64,000 nt of DNA from Sphingomonadales bacterium (GTDB taxonomy: Bacteria; Pseudomonadota; Alphaproteobacteria; Sphingomonadales; Sphingomonadaceae), in contig JANXSN010000095.1 of the NCBI GenBank assembly GCA_025352685.1, positions 62,001-126,000 on the forward strand, given 5' to 3'. How positions within the stretch are numbered: the first letter of the stretch is position 1; the number at the start of each line of letters is the position of its first letter. The position numbers were made by a program, and so were the translations under genes. A model generated the notes under the pieces. The model ran no database searches, was not told the DNA's origin, and saw only the letters and a list, made by a program, of their open reading frames with translations. This document shows, in pieces, positions 27,800-38,001 of this stretch.

Positions 27800-29166
27800 G
27801 CCTGTGGACGGCCTCATCCATAGCGCTTGCTACCGGTGGCAAAGCCTCGGTCGATTTCGCCGTTTCGGGCGTGGCCTTCGATAGCCGGGAAGTCGGCAAA
27901 GGCGATCTGTTTGTGGCGATGCTGGGCGAAGCCACCGATGGGCACCGCTTTGTCGAAGAGGCCTTCGCCCAGGGTGCAGCAGGCGCGATCGTGTCGAAGC
28001 CTGTCGATTACCCCCATGTTCTGGTCGCCGACACGACGGCCGCTCTGAATGCCCTCGGAGTCGCAAGCCGAGAGCGCGGATGGGCGAGGGTTGCCGGGAT
28101 CACGGGATCGGTCGGAAAGACCGGCACGAAGGAGGCCCTCGCCGCCGCATTGGCACGCCCACCCGGAATTTGCGTCCATCGCTCGGTCAAGAGTTACAAC
28201 AATCATACTGGCGTGCCGCTGAGTCTTGCCCGTATGCCCGCCGATAGCGACTATGCCGTTTTCGAGATGGGCATGAACCACGGGGGTGAGATTGCAGCGC
28301 TGACAAGATTGGTACGCCCAAATGTCGCGGTCGTGACGACGGTTGCGCCTGCGCACATCGAATTCTTTCCGACCGGCCTTGACGGTATCGCGGATGCCAA
28401 GGGCGAAATATTTGCAGGACTGGAGCCCGGGGGCACCGCCGTCATTCCCTTCGATAGCCCCCAGCGCGAGCGGCTGATTGCGCATGCCAGGCCCCACGCC
28501 GCCCATGTCCTGACCTTCGGGATCGGCGACGGTGCCGATGTTCGCGCGCGCGACGTGATCGAAAATCCCGACGGCAGCATCATCACAGTTGCCATGCCGG
28601 GGGCTGAGTTGTGCCTTACGGTCGGGCTGGCGGGTGCCCATTGGGTATCGAACGGACTTGCGGTGCTTGCCGCCGTCCACGCACTGGGTGCCGATGTGGG
28701 GGTCGCGGCACTCGCACTTGCCGACATGGAACAACTGGCAGGGCGCGGCGCGCGGCTGACCATACTCGTTGGAAGCGGTGAGGCGCTGGTGATCGACGAA
28801 AGTTATAACGCCAACCCTGCGTCGATGCGCGCCACACTCAGCGTCCTCGGGCGTGAGGCGGGCCGCAAGGTTGCCGTACTGGGTGCCATGCGCGAACTGG
28901 GCCGTGAGAGCGATGCGCTGCACGCGGGTCTGGCCGATGACGTCATTGCAGCAGGCGTCGATTTCGCGCTGTTGGTCGGGACCGGAATGGAACCGCTGGC
29001 CGATGCGCTCGAGGGGAAAGTCGAAGTGCGTCACGTGGCCGACGCCGCGACCGCGGCCGGCGCTCTTGCTAGCCTGACAGCTCCCGGCGATGCGATCCTT
29101 GTCAAGGGATCGCATTCGATCGGATTGTCCGCGCTGGTCGCGTCGCTTGAATCAAGGACGGCCTAG
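27796..29166 (+). CDS. murF: UDP-MurNAc-pentapeptide synthetase MurF
   Basis: 456 residues from ATG 27796, within the murE stop (ATGA). The loop GITGSVGKTGTKEALAAAL binds ATP, and FEMGMNHGGEI and VIDESYNANPASM are family signatures. It attaches D-Ala-D-Ala to the UDP-MurNAc tripeptide. A 433-codon antisense frame inside this gene is only a consequence of GC-rich codon use. Confidence 0.95.
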   Translation: MSLWTASSIALATGGKASVDFAVSGVAFDSREVGKGDLFVAMLGEATDGHRFVEEAFAQGAAGAIVSKPVDYPHVLVADTTAALNALGVASRERGWARVAGITGSVGKTGTKEALAAALARPPGICVHRSVKSYNNHTGVPLSLARMPADSDYAVFEMGMNHGGEIAALTRLVRPNVAVVTTVAPAHIEFFPTGLDGIADAKGEIFAGLEPGGTAVIPFDSPQRERLIAHARPHAAHVLTFGIGDGADVRARDVIENPDGSIITVAMPGAELCLTVGLAGAHWVSNGLAVLAAVHALGADVGVAALALADMEQLAGRGARLTILVGSGEALVIDESYNANPASMRATLSVLGREAGRKVAVLGAMRELGRESDALHAGLADDVIAAGVDFALLVGTGMEPLADALEGKVEVRHVADAATAAGALASLTAPGDAILVKGSHSIGLSALVASLESRTA

Positions 29167-29169
29167 TCG

Positions 29170-30240
29170 ATGCTATATCTCCTCGCCGACTGGCTGCACT
29201 TTCCCGGCATTCTCAACCTGCTGCGTTACCTCTCTTTTCGTACTGGCGGCGCGGTGGCGACCGCGCTGTTTCTTGGATTGTTGATCGGGCCGCGCTTCAT
29301 CGGCTGGCTGCGCATCCGGCAGGGCAAGGGGCAACCGATCCGCGAAGACGGGCCGCAGTCGCACTTCGCCAAGCGAGGCACACCCACGATGGGCGGGTTG
29401 ATGATCCTCACCTCGCTTGGTGTGTCTAGTCTGTTATGGATGGATTTGACCAATCCCTACGTCTGGGCGTGCCTGGCAGTTACGTTTGGCTTCGGCATGA
29501 TCGGCTTCCTCGACGACTACGACAAAGTGAAGAAAAACAGCCATAAGGGTGTATCGGGCAAGGTTCGCCTTGTCGGCGAGTTCGCCATTGCGGGGCTCGC
29601 GGCCTGGCTGATCACTTATAACAACGGTACCGAACTCTATTTGCCGTTTATCAATAATTTTCACGTGAACCTGGGCCCGCTCTACATCCTGTTTGCTGCG
29701 TTTGTGATCGTCGGCGCGGGCAATGCGGTAAACCTGACGGACGGGCTCGACGGTCTTGCAACCATGCCAGTCATCATTGCCTCAGTTGCGTTCATGATCA
29801 TCGTCTATCTGGCGGGGAACGCGAAATTCGCGGTTTATCTCGGCATTCCGCATGTACCGGGTGCCGGCGATCTGGCGATCTTTTGTGGCGCTGTGGTCGG
29901 CGCGGGGCTTGCCTTTCTGTGGTTCAACGCTCCCCCGGCGGCGGTGTTCATGGGTGACACCGGCAGCTTGGCGCTCGGCGGCGCGCTTGGCGCAATCGCC
30001 GTGACTGCGCACCACGAAATCGTTCTGGCGATCATTGGCGGCCTGTTTGTGCTCGAAGCCGCTAGCGTCATCATTCAGGTGTTCTTCTACAAGCGCACGG
30101 GAAAGCGAGTGTTTCGCATGGCGCCGATCCACCATCATTTCGAGCAATTGGGATGGGCCGAGGCGACCGTGGTTATCCGTTTCTGGATCATCTCATTCGT
30201 GCTCGCACTTGCGGGCTTGTCGACGTTGAAGCTCCGGTGA
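29170..30240 (+). CDS. mraY: Phospho-MurNAc-pentapeptide transferase MraY
   Basis: 356 residues with ten predicted membrane helices. Conserved: [26 protein letters not shown] (catalytic Asp pair), [13 protein letters not shown], and [13 protein letters not shown]. It moves phospho-MurNAc-pentapeptide onto undecaprenyl phosphate, making lipid I at the inner membrane. The only dcw gene here with a small gap (three bases) to the gene before it. Confidence 0.97.
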   Translation: MLYLLADWLHFPGILNLLRYLSFRTGGAVATALFLGLLIGPRFIGWLRIRQGKGQPIREDGPQSHFAKRGTPTMGGLMILTSLGVSSLLWMDLTNPYVWACLAVTFGFGMIGFLDDYDKVKKNSHKGVSGKVRLVGEFAIAGLAAWLITYNNGTELYLPFINNFHVNLGPLYILFAAFVIVGAGNAVNLTDGLDGLATMPVIIASVAFMIIVYLAGNAKFAVYLGIPHVPGAGDLAIFCGAVVGAGLAFLWFNAPPAAVFMGDTGSLALGGALGAIAVTAHHEIVLAIIGGLFVLEAASVIIQVFFYKRTGKRVFRMAPIHHHFEQLGWAEATVVIRFWIISFVLALAGLSTLKLR

Positions 30241-31517
30241 TGATGAGCAGCCTCTGGCGTCGCAAACGTTTCGCGGTGCTCGGGTTGGCGCGCTCCGGCG
30301 CGGCGACTGTGCACGCGTTGCGGGCAAGCGGCGCGCAGGTTGTGGTTTGGGATCATGATCCGACAAGGCGGGAAGGCTTTGAAAGGCAGGGGCTTAGCGT
30401 GGCCGACCCGCTCACGCTCGATCTCACGGGTTTTACCGCCGTCGTGGTGTCGCCTGGCGTACCGCTGAATAGTCATCCTATCGCGGCCCACGCGGCCTAC
30501 TACGACGTCCCCCTGATCGGCGACATCGAGCTCTTTGCCCAGGCGCGCAGTGAACTGCCCCCGCACAAGGTCGTCGGCATTACCGGCACGAACGGAAAGT
30601 CCACAACTACCACGCTCGTGCACCATGTCCTGAAGGCGGCCGGCGTCCCAACCACGATGGGGGGTAACATCGGGCTGCCCATTCTGGCGCAGGAAACGTT
30701 ACCAGAAGGAGGGGTCTATGTTCTGGAACTGTCGAGTTATCAGATCGACCTGACGTCGATGCTCGATTGCGATGTTGCTGTATTGCTCAACATTACGCCA
30801 GACCATCTGGACCGGTATGAAGGTCTTGAGGGTTACGCGGCATCGAAGATGCGATTGTTCGCGATGCAAAGTCGCGGTCACTTTGCGATCCTCGAGCGTC
30901 GGTCAGAGGCTGATGAAGCTGTCCTCAAGCGAGCGCGAGGTATTGTCGTCGAATTCCTCGATGACATCAACGTTGCTTCGCAGCCAGACTGGCCAGCCTT
31001 GCAAGGACCGCACAACGCCCAGAATGCCGCCGCAGCGATAGCCGTGTGTCGCGCGCTCGGACTGAGCGCAGATCGGATTGACACTGGTCTGCGAACCTAT
31101 CCCGGTCTCCCGCACCGCACCGAACGGATCCGCAATTTGAATGGCGTGCTGTTCGTCAACGACAGCAAGGCCACCAATCCGACTTCGACCGCCGCTGCGC
31201 TGGCGGCCTACCCAGCAGTTCGCTGGATCCTGGGCGGTCAGGCCAAGGGACCCGACCTCGACGCTTGCGTCCCGCATTTCGCGCACGTGCGCGCCGCCTA
31301 CACCATTGGCGACAGTGGACGAATGTTTGCGAATCTTTTGCAGCCGCACATGCAGGTCGAAGAATCGGGGACGCTCGCCGTCGCCGTTGAACATGCCGCG
31401 CGCGACGCGGTCGCAGGCGAGGCGGTGCTGCTGTCGCCGGCGTGCGCGTCGTTCGACCAGTTCCGCGACTATGAAGATCGCGGCGATCAATTCCGCCGCC
31501 TTGTGGAGGTGTTGTAA
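30240..31517 (+). CDS. murD: UDP-MurNAc-L-alanine:D-glutamate ligase MurD
   Basis: 425 residues from ATG 30240 (one base shared with the mraY stop); a second ATG follows at once. The N-terminal Rossmann-like part FAVLGLARSGAATVHALRA binds the uracil nucleotide. VGITGTNGKSTTTTLVHHVL is the ATP loop, and NDSKATNPTST is a family signature. It adds D-Glu to the stem peptide. Confidence 0.95.
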   Translation: MMSSLWRRKRFAVLGLARSGAATVHALRASGAQVVVWDHDPTRREGFERQGLSVADPLTLDLTGFTAVVVSPGVPLNSHPIAAHAAYYDVPLIGDIELFAQARSELPPHKVVGITGTNGKSTTTTLVHHVLKAAGVPTTMGGNIGLPILAQETLPEGGVYVLELSSYQIDLTSMLDCDVAVLLNITPDHLDRYEGLEGYAASKMRLFAMQSRGHFAILERRSEADEAVLKRARGIVVEFLDDINVASQPDWPALQGPHNAQNAAAAIAVCRALGLSADRIDTGLRTYPGLPHRTERIRNLNGVLFVNDSKATNPTSTAAALAAYPAVRWILGGQAKGPDLDACVPHFAHVRAAYTIGDSGRMFANLLQPHMQVEESGTLAVAVEHAARDAVAGEAVLLSPACASFDQFRDYEDRGDQFRRLVEVL

Positions 31518-32701
31518 TGGCCGTTGTCATCCGCACGAATGGCGCCCGGTTAAGTCGCACCGACCGGTCGAGTTTCGGCATGTGGTTCTGGGAAATCGAC
31601 CGGGTTTTGTTGCTGCTGGCCTTCGTGCTGATATCGATCGGGCTCATTGCGGTCGCAGCGGCGTCGCCTGCCGCTGCTTCGCGCTATTCAAGCGGCACCG
31701 TCATTGTTGTCCCGCTTTACTATTTCTGGCGTCAATTGATGTGGGTCGCGGTAGGCGTCCCGGTGATGATTGGTGTATCGATGTTGAACCGCACCGACGC
31801 GCGGCGATTGGCGCTCGGCGGGGCGGCGTTTTTTTCGGTGCTGCTTGCCTTCGTGCCGCTCATGGGATTTGAGGCTAACGGCGCGCGGCGATGGATCGGC
31901 TATGGCTTTGCCCAGATTCAGCCGTCAGAATTTCTCAAACCGTGCTTCGTCGTTGCACTGGCCTGGCTGTTGTCGCTCCGGGCACAGGACAAGTCGCTGC
32001 CGGTGATTCCGCTGTCAGGTATTTTGACAGCCGTTATTGCCATGTTCCTGATGAAGCAGCCGGACTTCGGCCAGACCATCGTGTTTGGAACAATGTGGCT
32101 GGCGCTGCTGATGCTCTCGGGAGTTCCGTTCCGCATCATGGGTGCCCTTACGGCAGCTGGCGGCGTTGGTGTCGTGTGCGCGTATCTCTTTTATCCCGTT
32201 GCAACCCAGCGCATCGACAACTTCCTGTTTCAGAGCGGTGACACTTTTCAGATTGACAGCGCGCGCGCGACGCTGACTGCGGGCGGATTTTTCGGCACTG
32301 GCCCTGGTGGCGGCGAGAAGAAGTTTGGCCTGCCCGAGGCGCATACCGACTATATCTTTTCAGTGATTGGCGAAGAGTTCGGGCTGATCGCGTGCATGGC
32401 CATTGCATTGCTGTTCGTGGCAATCGTGGTGCGTGTGTTCGTAAAACTGCTCGACGAGGACGAGCCGTTCGTCGTCTTGGCCAGTGCGGGGCTGGTCACT
32501 CAGCTGGCGGTTCAGGCCTTCATCAATATGGCAGTCAATGTCGGTCTTGCCCCCTCAAAAGGAATGACGCTGCCTTTCATCAGCTATGGCGGCTCGTCGA
32601 TGATCGCTTTGTGTATCGGCTTCGGCTTGTTACTGGCCCTGACGCGGCGGAACCCGTATCTCAAGCGCAGCCCCTATGTCGTCCGGTGGAACGCGCGTTG
32701 A
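31517..32701 (+). CDS. ftsW: Septal peptidoglycan polymerase FtsW
   Basis: 394 residues with about ten membrane helices, SEDS family. GFEANGARRWIGYGFAQIQP and SEFLKP form the conserved loop, and FGLPEAHTDYIFSVIGEEFG holds the catalytic Asp region. GLAPSKGMTLPFISYGGSS is the C-terminal signature. It polymerises lipid II into septal glycan with FtsI. Confidence 0.96.
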   Translation: MAVVIRTNGARLSRTDRSSFGMWFWEIDRVLLLLAFVLISIGLIAVAAASPAAASRYSSGTVIVVPLYYFWRQLMWVAVGVPVMIGVSMLNRTDARRLALGGAAFFSVLLAFVPLMGFEANGARRWIGYGFAQIQPSEFLKPCFVVALAWLLSLRAQDKSLPVIPLSGILTAVIAMFLMKQPDFGQTIVFGTMWLALLMLSGVPFRIMGALTAAGGVGVVCAYLFYPVATQRIDNFLFQSGDTFQIDSARATLTAGGFFGTGPGGGEKKFGLPEAHTDYIFSVIGEEFGLIACMAIALLFVAIVVRVFVKLLDEDEPFVVLASAGLVTQLAVQAFINMAVNVGLAPSKGMTLPFISYGGSSMIALCIGFGLLLALTRRNPYLKRSPYVVRWNAR

Positions 32702-33840
32702 CCATTACCAAGCACTTTATCCTCGCTGCAGGTGGTACCGGCGGACACATGGTTCCCGCACATGCGCTGGCGGCCGAACTGATCGCACGCGGGCATCATG
32801 TTGCTCTGATTACCGATGCGCGCGGAGCCAAGATTCCGGGGCTCTTTAAGGGCGTGCAGATGCATGTGCTTCCCGCGGGCCGTTTGACAAGGAACCCGAC
32901 AAGCTGGCTGCCCGGCGTTCGCGCCATCCTGTCGGGGCGGCGCATGGCTATGCGCCTGTACGAAACCTTCGAGCCGTCGGTCGTTGTCGGCTTCGGCGGT
33001 TACCCCGCCTTTCCCGCGCTGCTCGGTGCGTACAGCGCCGGCATCGCGACGGCGGTGCACGAGCAGAATGCTGTGCTCGGTCGGGTCAACCGGATGGTTG
33101 CCGGCAGGGTCGACGTTATTGCAACCTCCTATCCAGACACCGAGCGGCTGAAGTCGGCGTGGAAGGAAAAAACGCACCTAGTGGGCAATCCGGTGCGTGA
33201 AGAAGTCGTGAAGCTGGGCACGCAGGAATATCCGCCACTCGACGAAAACGGCATTTTTCGTGTTCTCGTAACGGGAGGTAGCCAAGGCGCCGGGATCCTG
33301 TCGCGCGTTGTGCCGTCGGGACTCGCAATGCTCCCTGTCGCCCTGCGTCGTCGTCTCCAGGTAGTGCAACAGGCGCGCGCCGAAGATATTGAACGCGTGC
33401 GTGCTGCTTATGTCGAGCACGGCATTCCCGCGGACGTGCAGACGTATCTCACGGATCTCCCGGAGCGGTTGGGCTGGTCGCATCTGGTGATCGCACGGGC
33501 CGGGGCTTCGACCATTGCCGAACTGACGGCAGCGGGTCGCCCGGCGATCCTCGTGCCGCTGCCATCGGCCATGGATGATCATCAGACTGCCAATGTCCGC
33601 GAGATGGTTGCGGCGGGTGGGGCCCGGGCGATTGCAGAAGACAGTTTTACTCCCGTCGAACTTGCCAAGCAGATGCAAAAGCTCGGCCTCGACAGCGCTG
33701 GCTTGGCCAATGCGGCGCGGCGCGCGCTGATCTGCGGGCGGCCTAATGCCGTGCGCGATCTGGCAGACCTGATCGAACGAATTGGTCCTGCTGCTGATTC
33801 GCCGAAGCGGGTTGAACTCAAACCGGCATTTGCATCATGA
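32698..33840 (+). CDS. murG: Lipid II synthase MurG
   Basis: 380 residues from TTG 32698, overlapping the ftsW stop (TTGA); a GTG four codons earlier is an alternative. The GlcNAc-transferase motifs [42 protein letters not shown] and TGGSQGA are complete. It adds GlcNAc to lipid I at the cytoplasmic face of the membrane. The non-ATG start is probably constrained by the overlap. Confidence 0.95.
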   Translation: MTITKHFILAAGGTGGHMVPAHALAAELIARGHHVALITDARGAKIPGLFKGVQMHVLPAGRLTRNPTSWLPGVRAILSGRRMAMRLYETFEPSVVVGFGGYPAFPALLGAYSAGIATAVHEQNAVLGRVNRMVAGRVDVIATSYPDTERLKSAWKEKTHLVGNPVREEVVKLGTQEYPPLDENGIFRVLVTGGSQGAGILSRVVPSGLAMLPVALRRRLQVVQQARAEDIERVRAAYVEHGIPADVQTYLTDLPERLGWSHLVIARAGASTIAELTAAGRPAILVPLPSAMDDHQTANVREMVAAGGARAIAEDSFTPVELAKQMQKLGLDSAGLANAARRALICGRPNAVRDLADLIERIGPAADSPKRVELKPAFAS

Positions 33841-35243
33841 AAGGCGTCGCAACCGATATCGGAACCATTCATTTTGTTGGCATCGGTGGCATCGGCATGT
33901 CGGGTATTGCCGAAGTGATGCACAATCTGGGTTATAAGGTGCAGGGCTCCGACGTTGCCGAAGGCTATGTAATCGAGGGACTACGAAAACGCGGGATTAC
34001 CGTCGCGATCGGCCATAGTGCCGAAAACTTGGGTGACGCCGCTGTCGTCGTGACATCAACAGCGATCAAGCGGGTAAATCCCGAAGTTGCCGCGGCCTAT
34101 GAACGGCGCATTCCGGTGGTCCGGCGAGCCGAGATGCTTGCCGAATTAATGCGATTGAAATCCACAGTAGCGGTCGCAGGGACGCACGGAAAGACAACAA
34201 CGACCAGCATGATCGCGGCAATGTTGGATGCAGGTGGGGTTGATCCCACCGTCATTAATGGTGGAATAATTAATAATTACGGGTCGAACGCACGACTCGG
34301 TGCGAGTGACTGGATGGTGATCGAGGCCGATGAATCGGACGGAAGCTTTTTGCGGCTCGATGGGACAATTGCGGTTGTCACCAACATCGATCCAGAGCAC
34401 CTTGATCATTACGGCAGCTTCGATGCGGTCAAGGACGCGTTTGTCGAGTTTGTCGAAAACGTCCCCTTTTACGGCGCGGCGATCCTGTGCCTCGACCACC
34501 CCGAAGTCCAGGCCCTGCTTCCGCGTGTCCGAGATCGGCGGATTGTGACTTATGGGTTTTCCGCGCAAGCCGACGTGCGCGGCGTCAATGTCGTTCCCGG
34601 TGCGGGCGGCAATCGATTCGAAGTAATCATTCGGCAGCGCGACGGCGCCACCCGCAGCATCGAGGACATTCACTTGCCCATGGCCGGGCGCCATAACGTC
34701 CAGAACGCGCTCGCTGCGATCGCCGTCGCAATCGAGCTCGGACTGGAAGACGCAACGATCCAGAAAGGATTTGCCGCGTTCGGCGGCGTCAAACGGCGCT
34801 TCACCAACGTCGGCCAAACCGACGGCGTCACGATCATCGACGATTACGGTCATCACCCCGTCGAGATCCGCGCGGTTCTGTCAGCAGCGCGTGAGGGAAC
34901 GCGAGGCAAGGTTTTTGCGGTGGTGCAACCGCATCGCTATTCGCGGCTCGTTGGGCTGATGGATGAGTTTGCACAGGCTTTCAACGATGCCGACCATGTG
35001 CTTGTCACGCCCGTTTATGCAGCGGGCGAGGCGCCGATCGACGGCGTGAATGCCGCGGCGCTAGTCGATCGGTTGAAGGCGCGCGGACACCGGGCGGCTG
35101 CGACGGTCGAAAGCGCAGACGCATTGGCAGAGCTGCTGGCATACGAGGCTGGATCAGGCGATCTAGTCGTGTGTCTGGGCGCCGGTGATATCACCAAATG
35201 GGCAGCCGGACTTGCCGTCGCCATCGAGAAGTGGCGGTCGTGA
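33837..35243 (+). CDS. murC: UDP-MurNAc:L-alanine ligase MurC
   Basis: 468 residues from ATG 33837 (ATGA overlap with murG). [20 protein letters not shown] binds the nucleotide sugar, [18 protein letters not shown] is the ATP loop, and [12 protein letters not shown] and VQPHRYSR are family signatures. It attaches the first amino acid to UDP-MurNAc. Confidence 0.96.
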   Translation: MKGVATDIGTIHFVGIGGIGMSGIAEVMHNLGYKVQGSDVAEGYVIEGLRKRGITVAIGHSAENLGDAAVVVTSTAIKRVNPEVAAAYERRIPVVRRAEMLAELMRLKSTVAVAGTHGKTTTTSMIAAMLDAGGVDPTVINGGIINNYGSNARLGASDWMVIEADESDGSFLRLDGTIAVVTNIDPEHLDHYGSFDAVKDAFVEFVENVPFYGAAILCLDHPEVQALLPRVRDRRIVTYGFSAQADVRGVNVVPGAGGNRFEVIIRQRDGATRSIEDIHLPMAGRHNVQNALAAIAVAIELGLEDATIQKGFAAFGGVKRRFTNVGQTDGVTIIDDYGHHPVEIRAVLSAAREGTRGKVFAVVQPHRYSRLVGLMDEFAQAFNDADHVLVTPVYAAGEAPIDGVNAAALVDRLKARGHRAAATVESADALAELLAYEAGSGDLVVCLGAGDITKWAAGLAVAIEKWRS

Positions 35244-36169
35244 TGGTCATGCCTTCCACCGAGCGCGAAGCGGGCGTTCGTCGAGATGATAGCGGTCTGG
35301 TCCGCGGACGTGTGACGCCCAACGCGCCCCTCGCTCCGCTTGTCTGGTTCAAGTCAGGCGGGATGGCTGAGACCTTGTTTGAACCTATCGATGCGACCGA
35401 CTTGCAAACCTTTATTCGTGGCGTCGACCCCGCAGCACCCGTCTGGCCGCTCGGGCTCGGTTCAAACCTGATCGTCCGCGACGCAGGTGTACGCGGTGTA
35501 ACGGTGCGGCTCGGCAAACCTTTTGCCACGGTTGAACAGGTTGATGCGACGACGCTCAAATGCGGTGGTGGTGCATCGGGCATCCTCGTGTCGAGTGCGG
35601 CACGCGATGCGGGGATCGCTGGGCTTGAATTTCTGCGCGGAATTCCTGGTACTGTCGGCGGCTTCGTCCGAATGAATGGCGGTGCCTATGGCCGTGAAGT
35701 AAGTGATATCCTGATTGACTGCGATATGGTCCTGTGCTCGGGTGAACGCACTACAGTGCTGCTCGGCGACCTTCATTACACGTATCGACATTCTGAACTG
35801 CCCGCAGGCGCGGTGGTTGTTTCGGCGACGCTGCGTGGCCATGCCGGTGATCGAAAGGTCATTGGTGCGGAGATGGACCGAATTGCTGCCGAACGCGAAG
35901 CAACGCAGCCGTTGCGCTCGCGGACCGGCGGCTCTACATTCAAGAATCCGCTGGGGAAAAAGGCTTGGCAGCTGATCGATGAGGCAGGATGCCGCGGCCT
36001 CCGGGTTGGCGAGGCTCAGGTCAGTGAGAAGCACTGCAATTTCCTACTCAACCTGGGCGGCGCGACAAGTGCCGACATCGAGGCGTTGGGCGAAGAAGTC
36101 CGATCGCGCGTCAAGGCACATTCGGGCGTTACGCTCGAATGGGAAATCCAGCGGGTAGGTGAGATTTGA
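35243..36169 (+). CDS. murB: UDP-N-acetylenolpyruvoylglucosamine reductase MurB
   Basis: 308 residues. ATG 35243 shares one base with the murC stop; a second ATG lies two codons on. The FAD-binding part has PLGLGSNLIVRDAG and FLRGIPGTVGGFVRMNGGAY. SRTGGSTFKNP carries the catalytic Ser, and VSEKHCNFLLN is conserved. It reduces the enolpyruvyl group with NADPH to give UDP-MurNAc. Confidence 0.95.
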   Translation: MVMPSTEREAGVRRDDSGLVRGRVTPNAPLAPLVWFKSGGMAETLFEPIDATDLQTFIRGVDPAAPVWPLGLGSNLIVRDAGVRGVTVRLGKPFATVEQVDATTLKCGGGASGILVSSAARDAGIAGLEFLRGIPGTVGGFVRMNGGAYGREVSDILIDCDMVLCSGERTTVLLGDLHYTYRHSELPAGAVVVSATLRGHAGDRKVIGAEMDRIAAEREATQPLRSRTGGSTFKNPLGKKAWQLIDEAGCRGLRVGEAQVSEKHCNFLLNLGGATSADIEALGEEVRSRVKAHSGVTLEWEIQRVGEI

Positions 36170-37074
36170 AGGTCGCGGTTCTCATGGGCGGCTGGTCGGC
36201 TGAACGCGAAGTCTCGCTGGTCACCGGCGCGGGCGTCGCTGAGGCTTGCGAACGGCTGGGGCACGAGACGGTGTGCGTCGATATGGATCACGACGTCGCG
36301 CAGGTATTGGCCGGTATTGGCCCCGACGTTGTGTTCAATGCGCTGCATGGGACGCCGGGGGAAGACGGGTCGGTGCAGGGAATGCTCGACCTGATGCAGA
36401 TTGCTTATACCCACTCGGGGATGGCAACCTCGGTGATCGCTATCAATAAGCAATTGTCGAAGCAGACGTTAATCCCGCACGGTATTCGAATGCCCGGCGG
36501 GCATGTCGTAAAATCGGAGAGCCTGTATCTGGGTGATCCATTGCCGCGTCCTTATGTGCTCAAACCCGTCAACGAGGGGTCGTCGGTCGGCGTCGCTATC
36601 GTTACTTCGGAGGGAAATTACGGCACCCCCATAGCGCGCACAATGCCGGGGCCGTGGCAGGAATTCGAGGAATTGCTTGCCGAACCCTTTATCCGGGGGC
36701 GCGAGTTGACCACAGCCGTGTTGGGTAACTGCGCCCTGGGTGTCACGGAGTTGAAACCCAAGAGCGGTTTTTACGATTACGATGCCAAATACACGGACGG
36801 GATGACCGATCATGTCTGCCCGGCAAACATTCCCGCCGAGATCGCACAGGCGTGTCTCGACATGGCGCTGAAAGCGCATCGGGTTCTGGGGTGCAAAGGT
36901 ACGTCCCGATCGGACTTCCGATGGGACGACGAAAAGGGCATCGAGGGACTGTACCTTCTCGAGGTGAATACGCAGCCCGGTATGACGCCGCTGAGCCTTG
37001 TTCCCGAGCAGGCAAGATATGTCGGCATGAGCTACGACGAACTCGTAACCGCAATTCTGGAGGATGCAGCGTGA
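36166..37074 (+). CDS. ddl: D-alanine--D-alanine ligase
   Basis: 302 residues from TTG 36166, overlapping the murB stop (TTGA). VAVLMGGWSAEREVSL opens the ATP-grasp fold, ALHGTPGEDGSVQGML and KPVNEGSSVGVAIV follow, and LLEVNTQPGMTPLSLVPEQA is the C-terminal signature with metal-binding Glu/Asn. It makes the D-Ala-D-Ala that MurF attaches. Confidence 0.95.
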   Translation: MKVAVLMGGWSAEREVSLVTGAGVAEACERLGHETVCVDMDHDVAQVLAGIGPDVVFNALHGTPGEDGSVQGMLDLMQIAYTHSGMATSVIAINKQLSKQTLIPHGIRMPGGHVVKSESLYLGDPLPRPYVLKPVNEGSSVGVAIVTSEGNYGTPIARTMPGPWQEFEELLAEPFIRGRELTTAVLGNCALGVTELKPKSGFYDYDAKYTDGMTDHVCPANIPAEIAQACLDMALKAHRVLGCKGTSRSDFRWDDEKGIEGLYLLEVNTQPGMTPLSLVPEQARYVGMSYDELVTAILEDAA

Positions 37075-37991
37075 CCGTAACCGCAGCCATCAAGCGTGGG
37101 GGCGCGACCAAGCGCAAAACGGTCAAGGTCTCCAAGTCTTCGAAGCGCAAGCCATCGGCGCTGTCACGGATGCTGGCAACGATCCCGATCAGTGCCCACG
37201 CGCTGGAGCGGATGATTACTGTCGCGATCCTGTCGATTGCCACCGCCGGCATTCTCGCCATAGCAATGATGCTCGGCGTACCGCGCACGGTAGGTGTGGC
37301 GCTGGGCGAAGCCGTCGGACGCGCCGGCTTTTCGGTCAAGCATATCGATGTCAGCGGTATCGACCGGATGGACCGAATGAGCGTCTATGCCGTGGCGCTT
37401 GATCAGCAGTCGATCGCGATGCCGCTGGTTGATCTCGAAGGGGTGCGACAGAAGCTCTTGAAATATGGCTGGGTCGCCGACGCGCGGGTTTCCCGCCGCC
37501 TACCCGACACGCTGGCGATCGAAATCGTCGAACGCAAACCCGCCGCTATTTGGCAGCATTCGCAGCAGCTGACCCTCGTCGACTCGCACGGGGTTGCGCT
37601 TGAGCCGGTCAACCTGAATGCCATGCCCGATCTGCCGCTGGTCATAGGTCCCGATGCAAATGTGCAGGCCACGGCACTGACCGCGCTGATGGATCACGCC
37701 CCGCAGCTGCGCCCCGTACTCGACGGCGCCGTCTGGATCGGCGACCGTCGCTGGGATTTGAAGTTTCAGACTGGAGAGACGCTGATGCTGCCCGAAGGCG
37801 ACGTCGCAGCAGCAGCGGCGCTCAGTAAATTTGCTGATCTCGAGGCGGCACAGCGCCTGCTCGGACGCGGCATGGCGCGGTTTGATATGCGCAATCCCGA
37901 CCAAATGGCAGTCCTGCCCGGGCCAAAGAAGCCGGTCGTTCCAACGGTCGACGCACCCGACAAGTCCATCGACCCTGCACTCGCGACCTGA
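37071..37991 (+). CDS. ftsQ: Cell division protein FtsQ
   Basis: 306 residues from GTG 37071 (GTGA overlap with ddl). A basic cytoplasmic tail (KRGGATKRKTVKVSKSSKRK) precedes one membrane helix (about 45-68). The POTRA domain follows, starting near VKHIDVSGIDRMDRMSVYAV, then the FtsQ beta domain. It recruits FtsL/FtsB and later septal proteins in the periplasm. A ten-base gap separates it from ftsA. Confidence 0.92.
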   Translation: MTVTAAIKRGGATKRKTVKVSKSSKRKPSALSRMLATIPISAHALERMITVAILSIATAGILAIAMMLGVPRTVGVALGEAVGRAGFSVKHIDVSGIDRMDRMSVYAVALDQQSIAMPLVDLEGVRQKLLKYGWVADARVSRRLPDTLAIEIVERKPAAIWQHSQQLTLVDSHGVALEPVNLNAMPDLPLVIGPDANVQATALTALMDHAPQLRPVLDGAVWIGDRRWDLKFQTGETLMLPEGDVAAAAALSKFADLEAAQRLLGRGMARFDMRNPDQMAVLPGPKKPVVPTVDAPDKSIDPALAT

Positions 37992-38001
37992 GGAACGTAC
38001 C

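Noticed and set aside
27814-29115. 433-codon minus-strand frame inside murF
   Set aside because: Antisense artefact of GC-rich codon use; murF is intact on the plus strand with all motifs.
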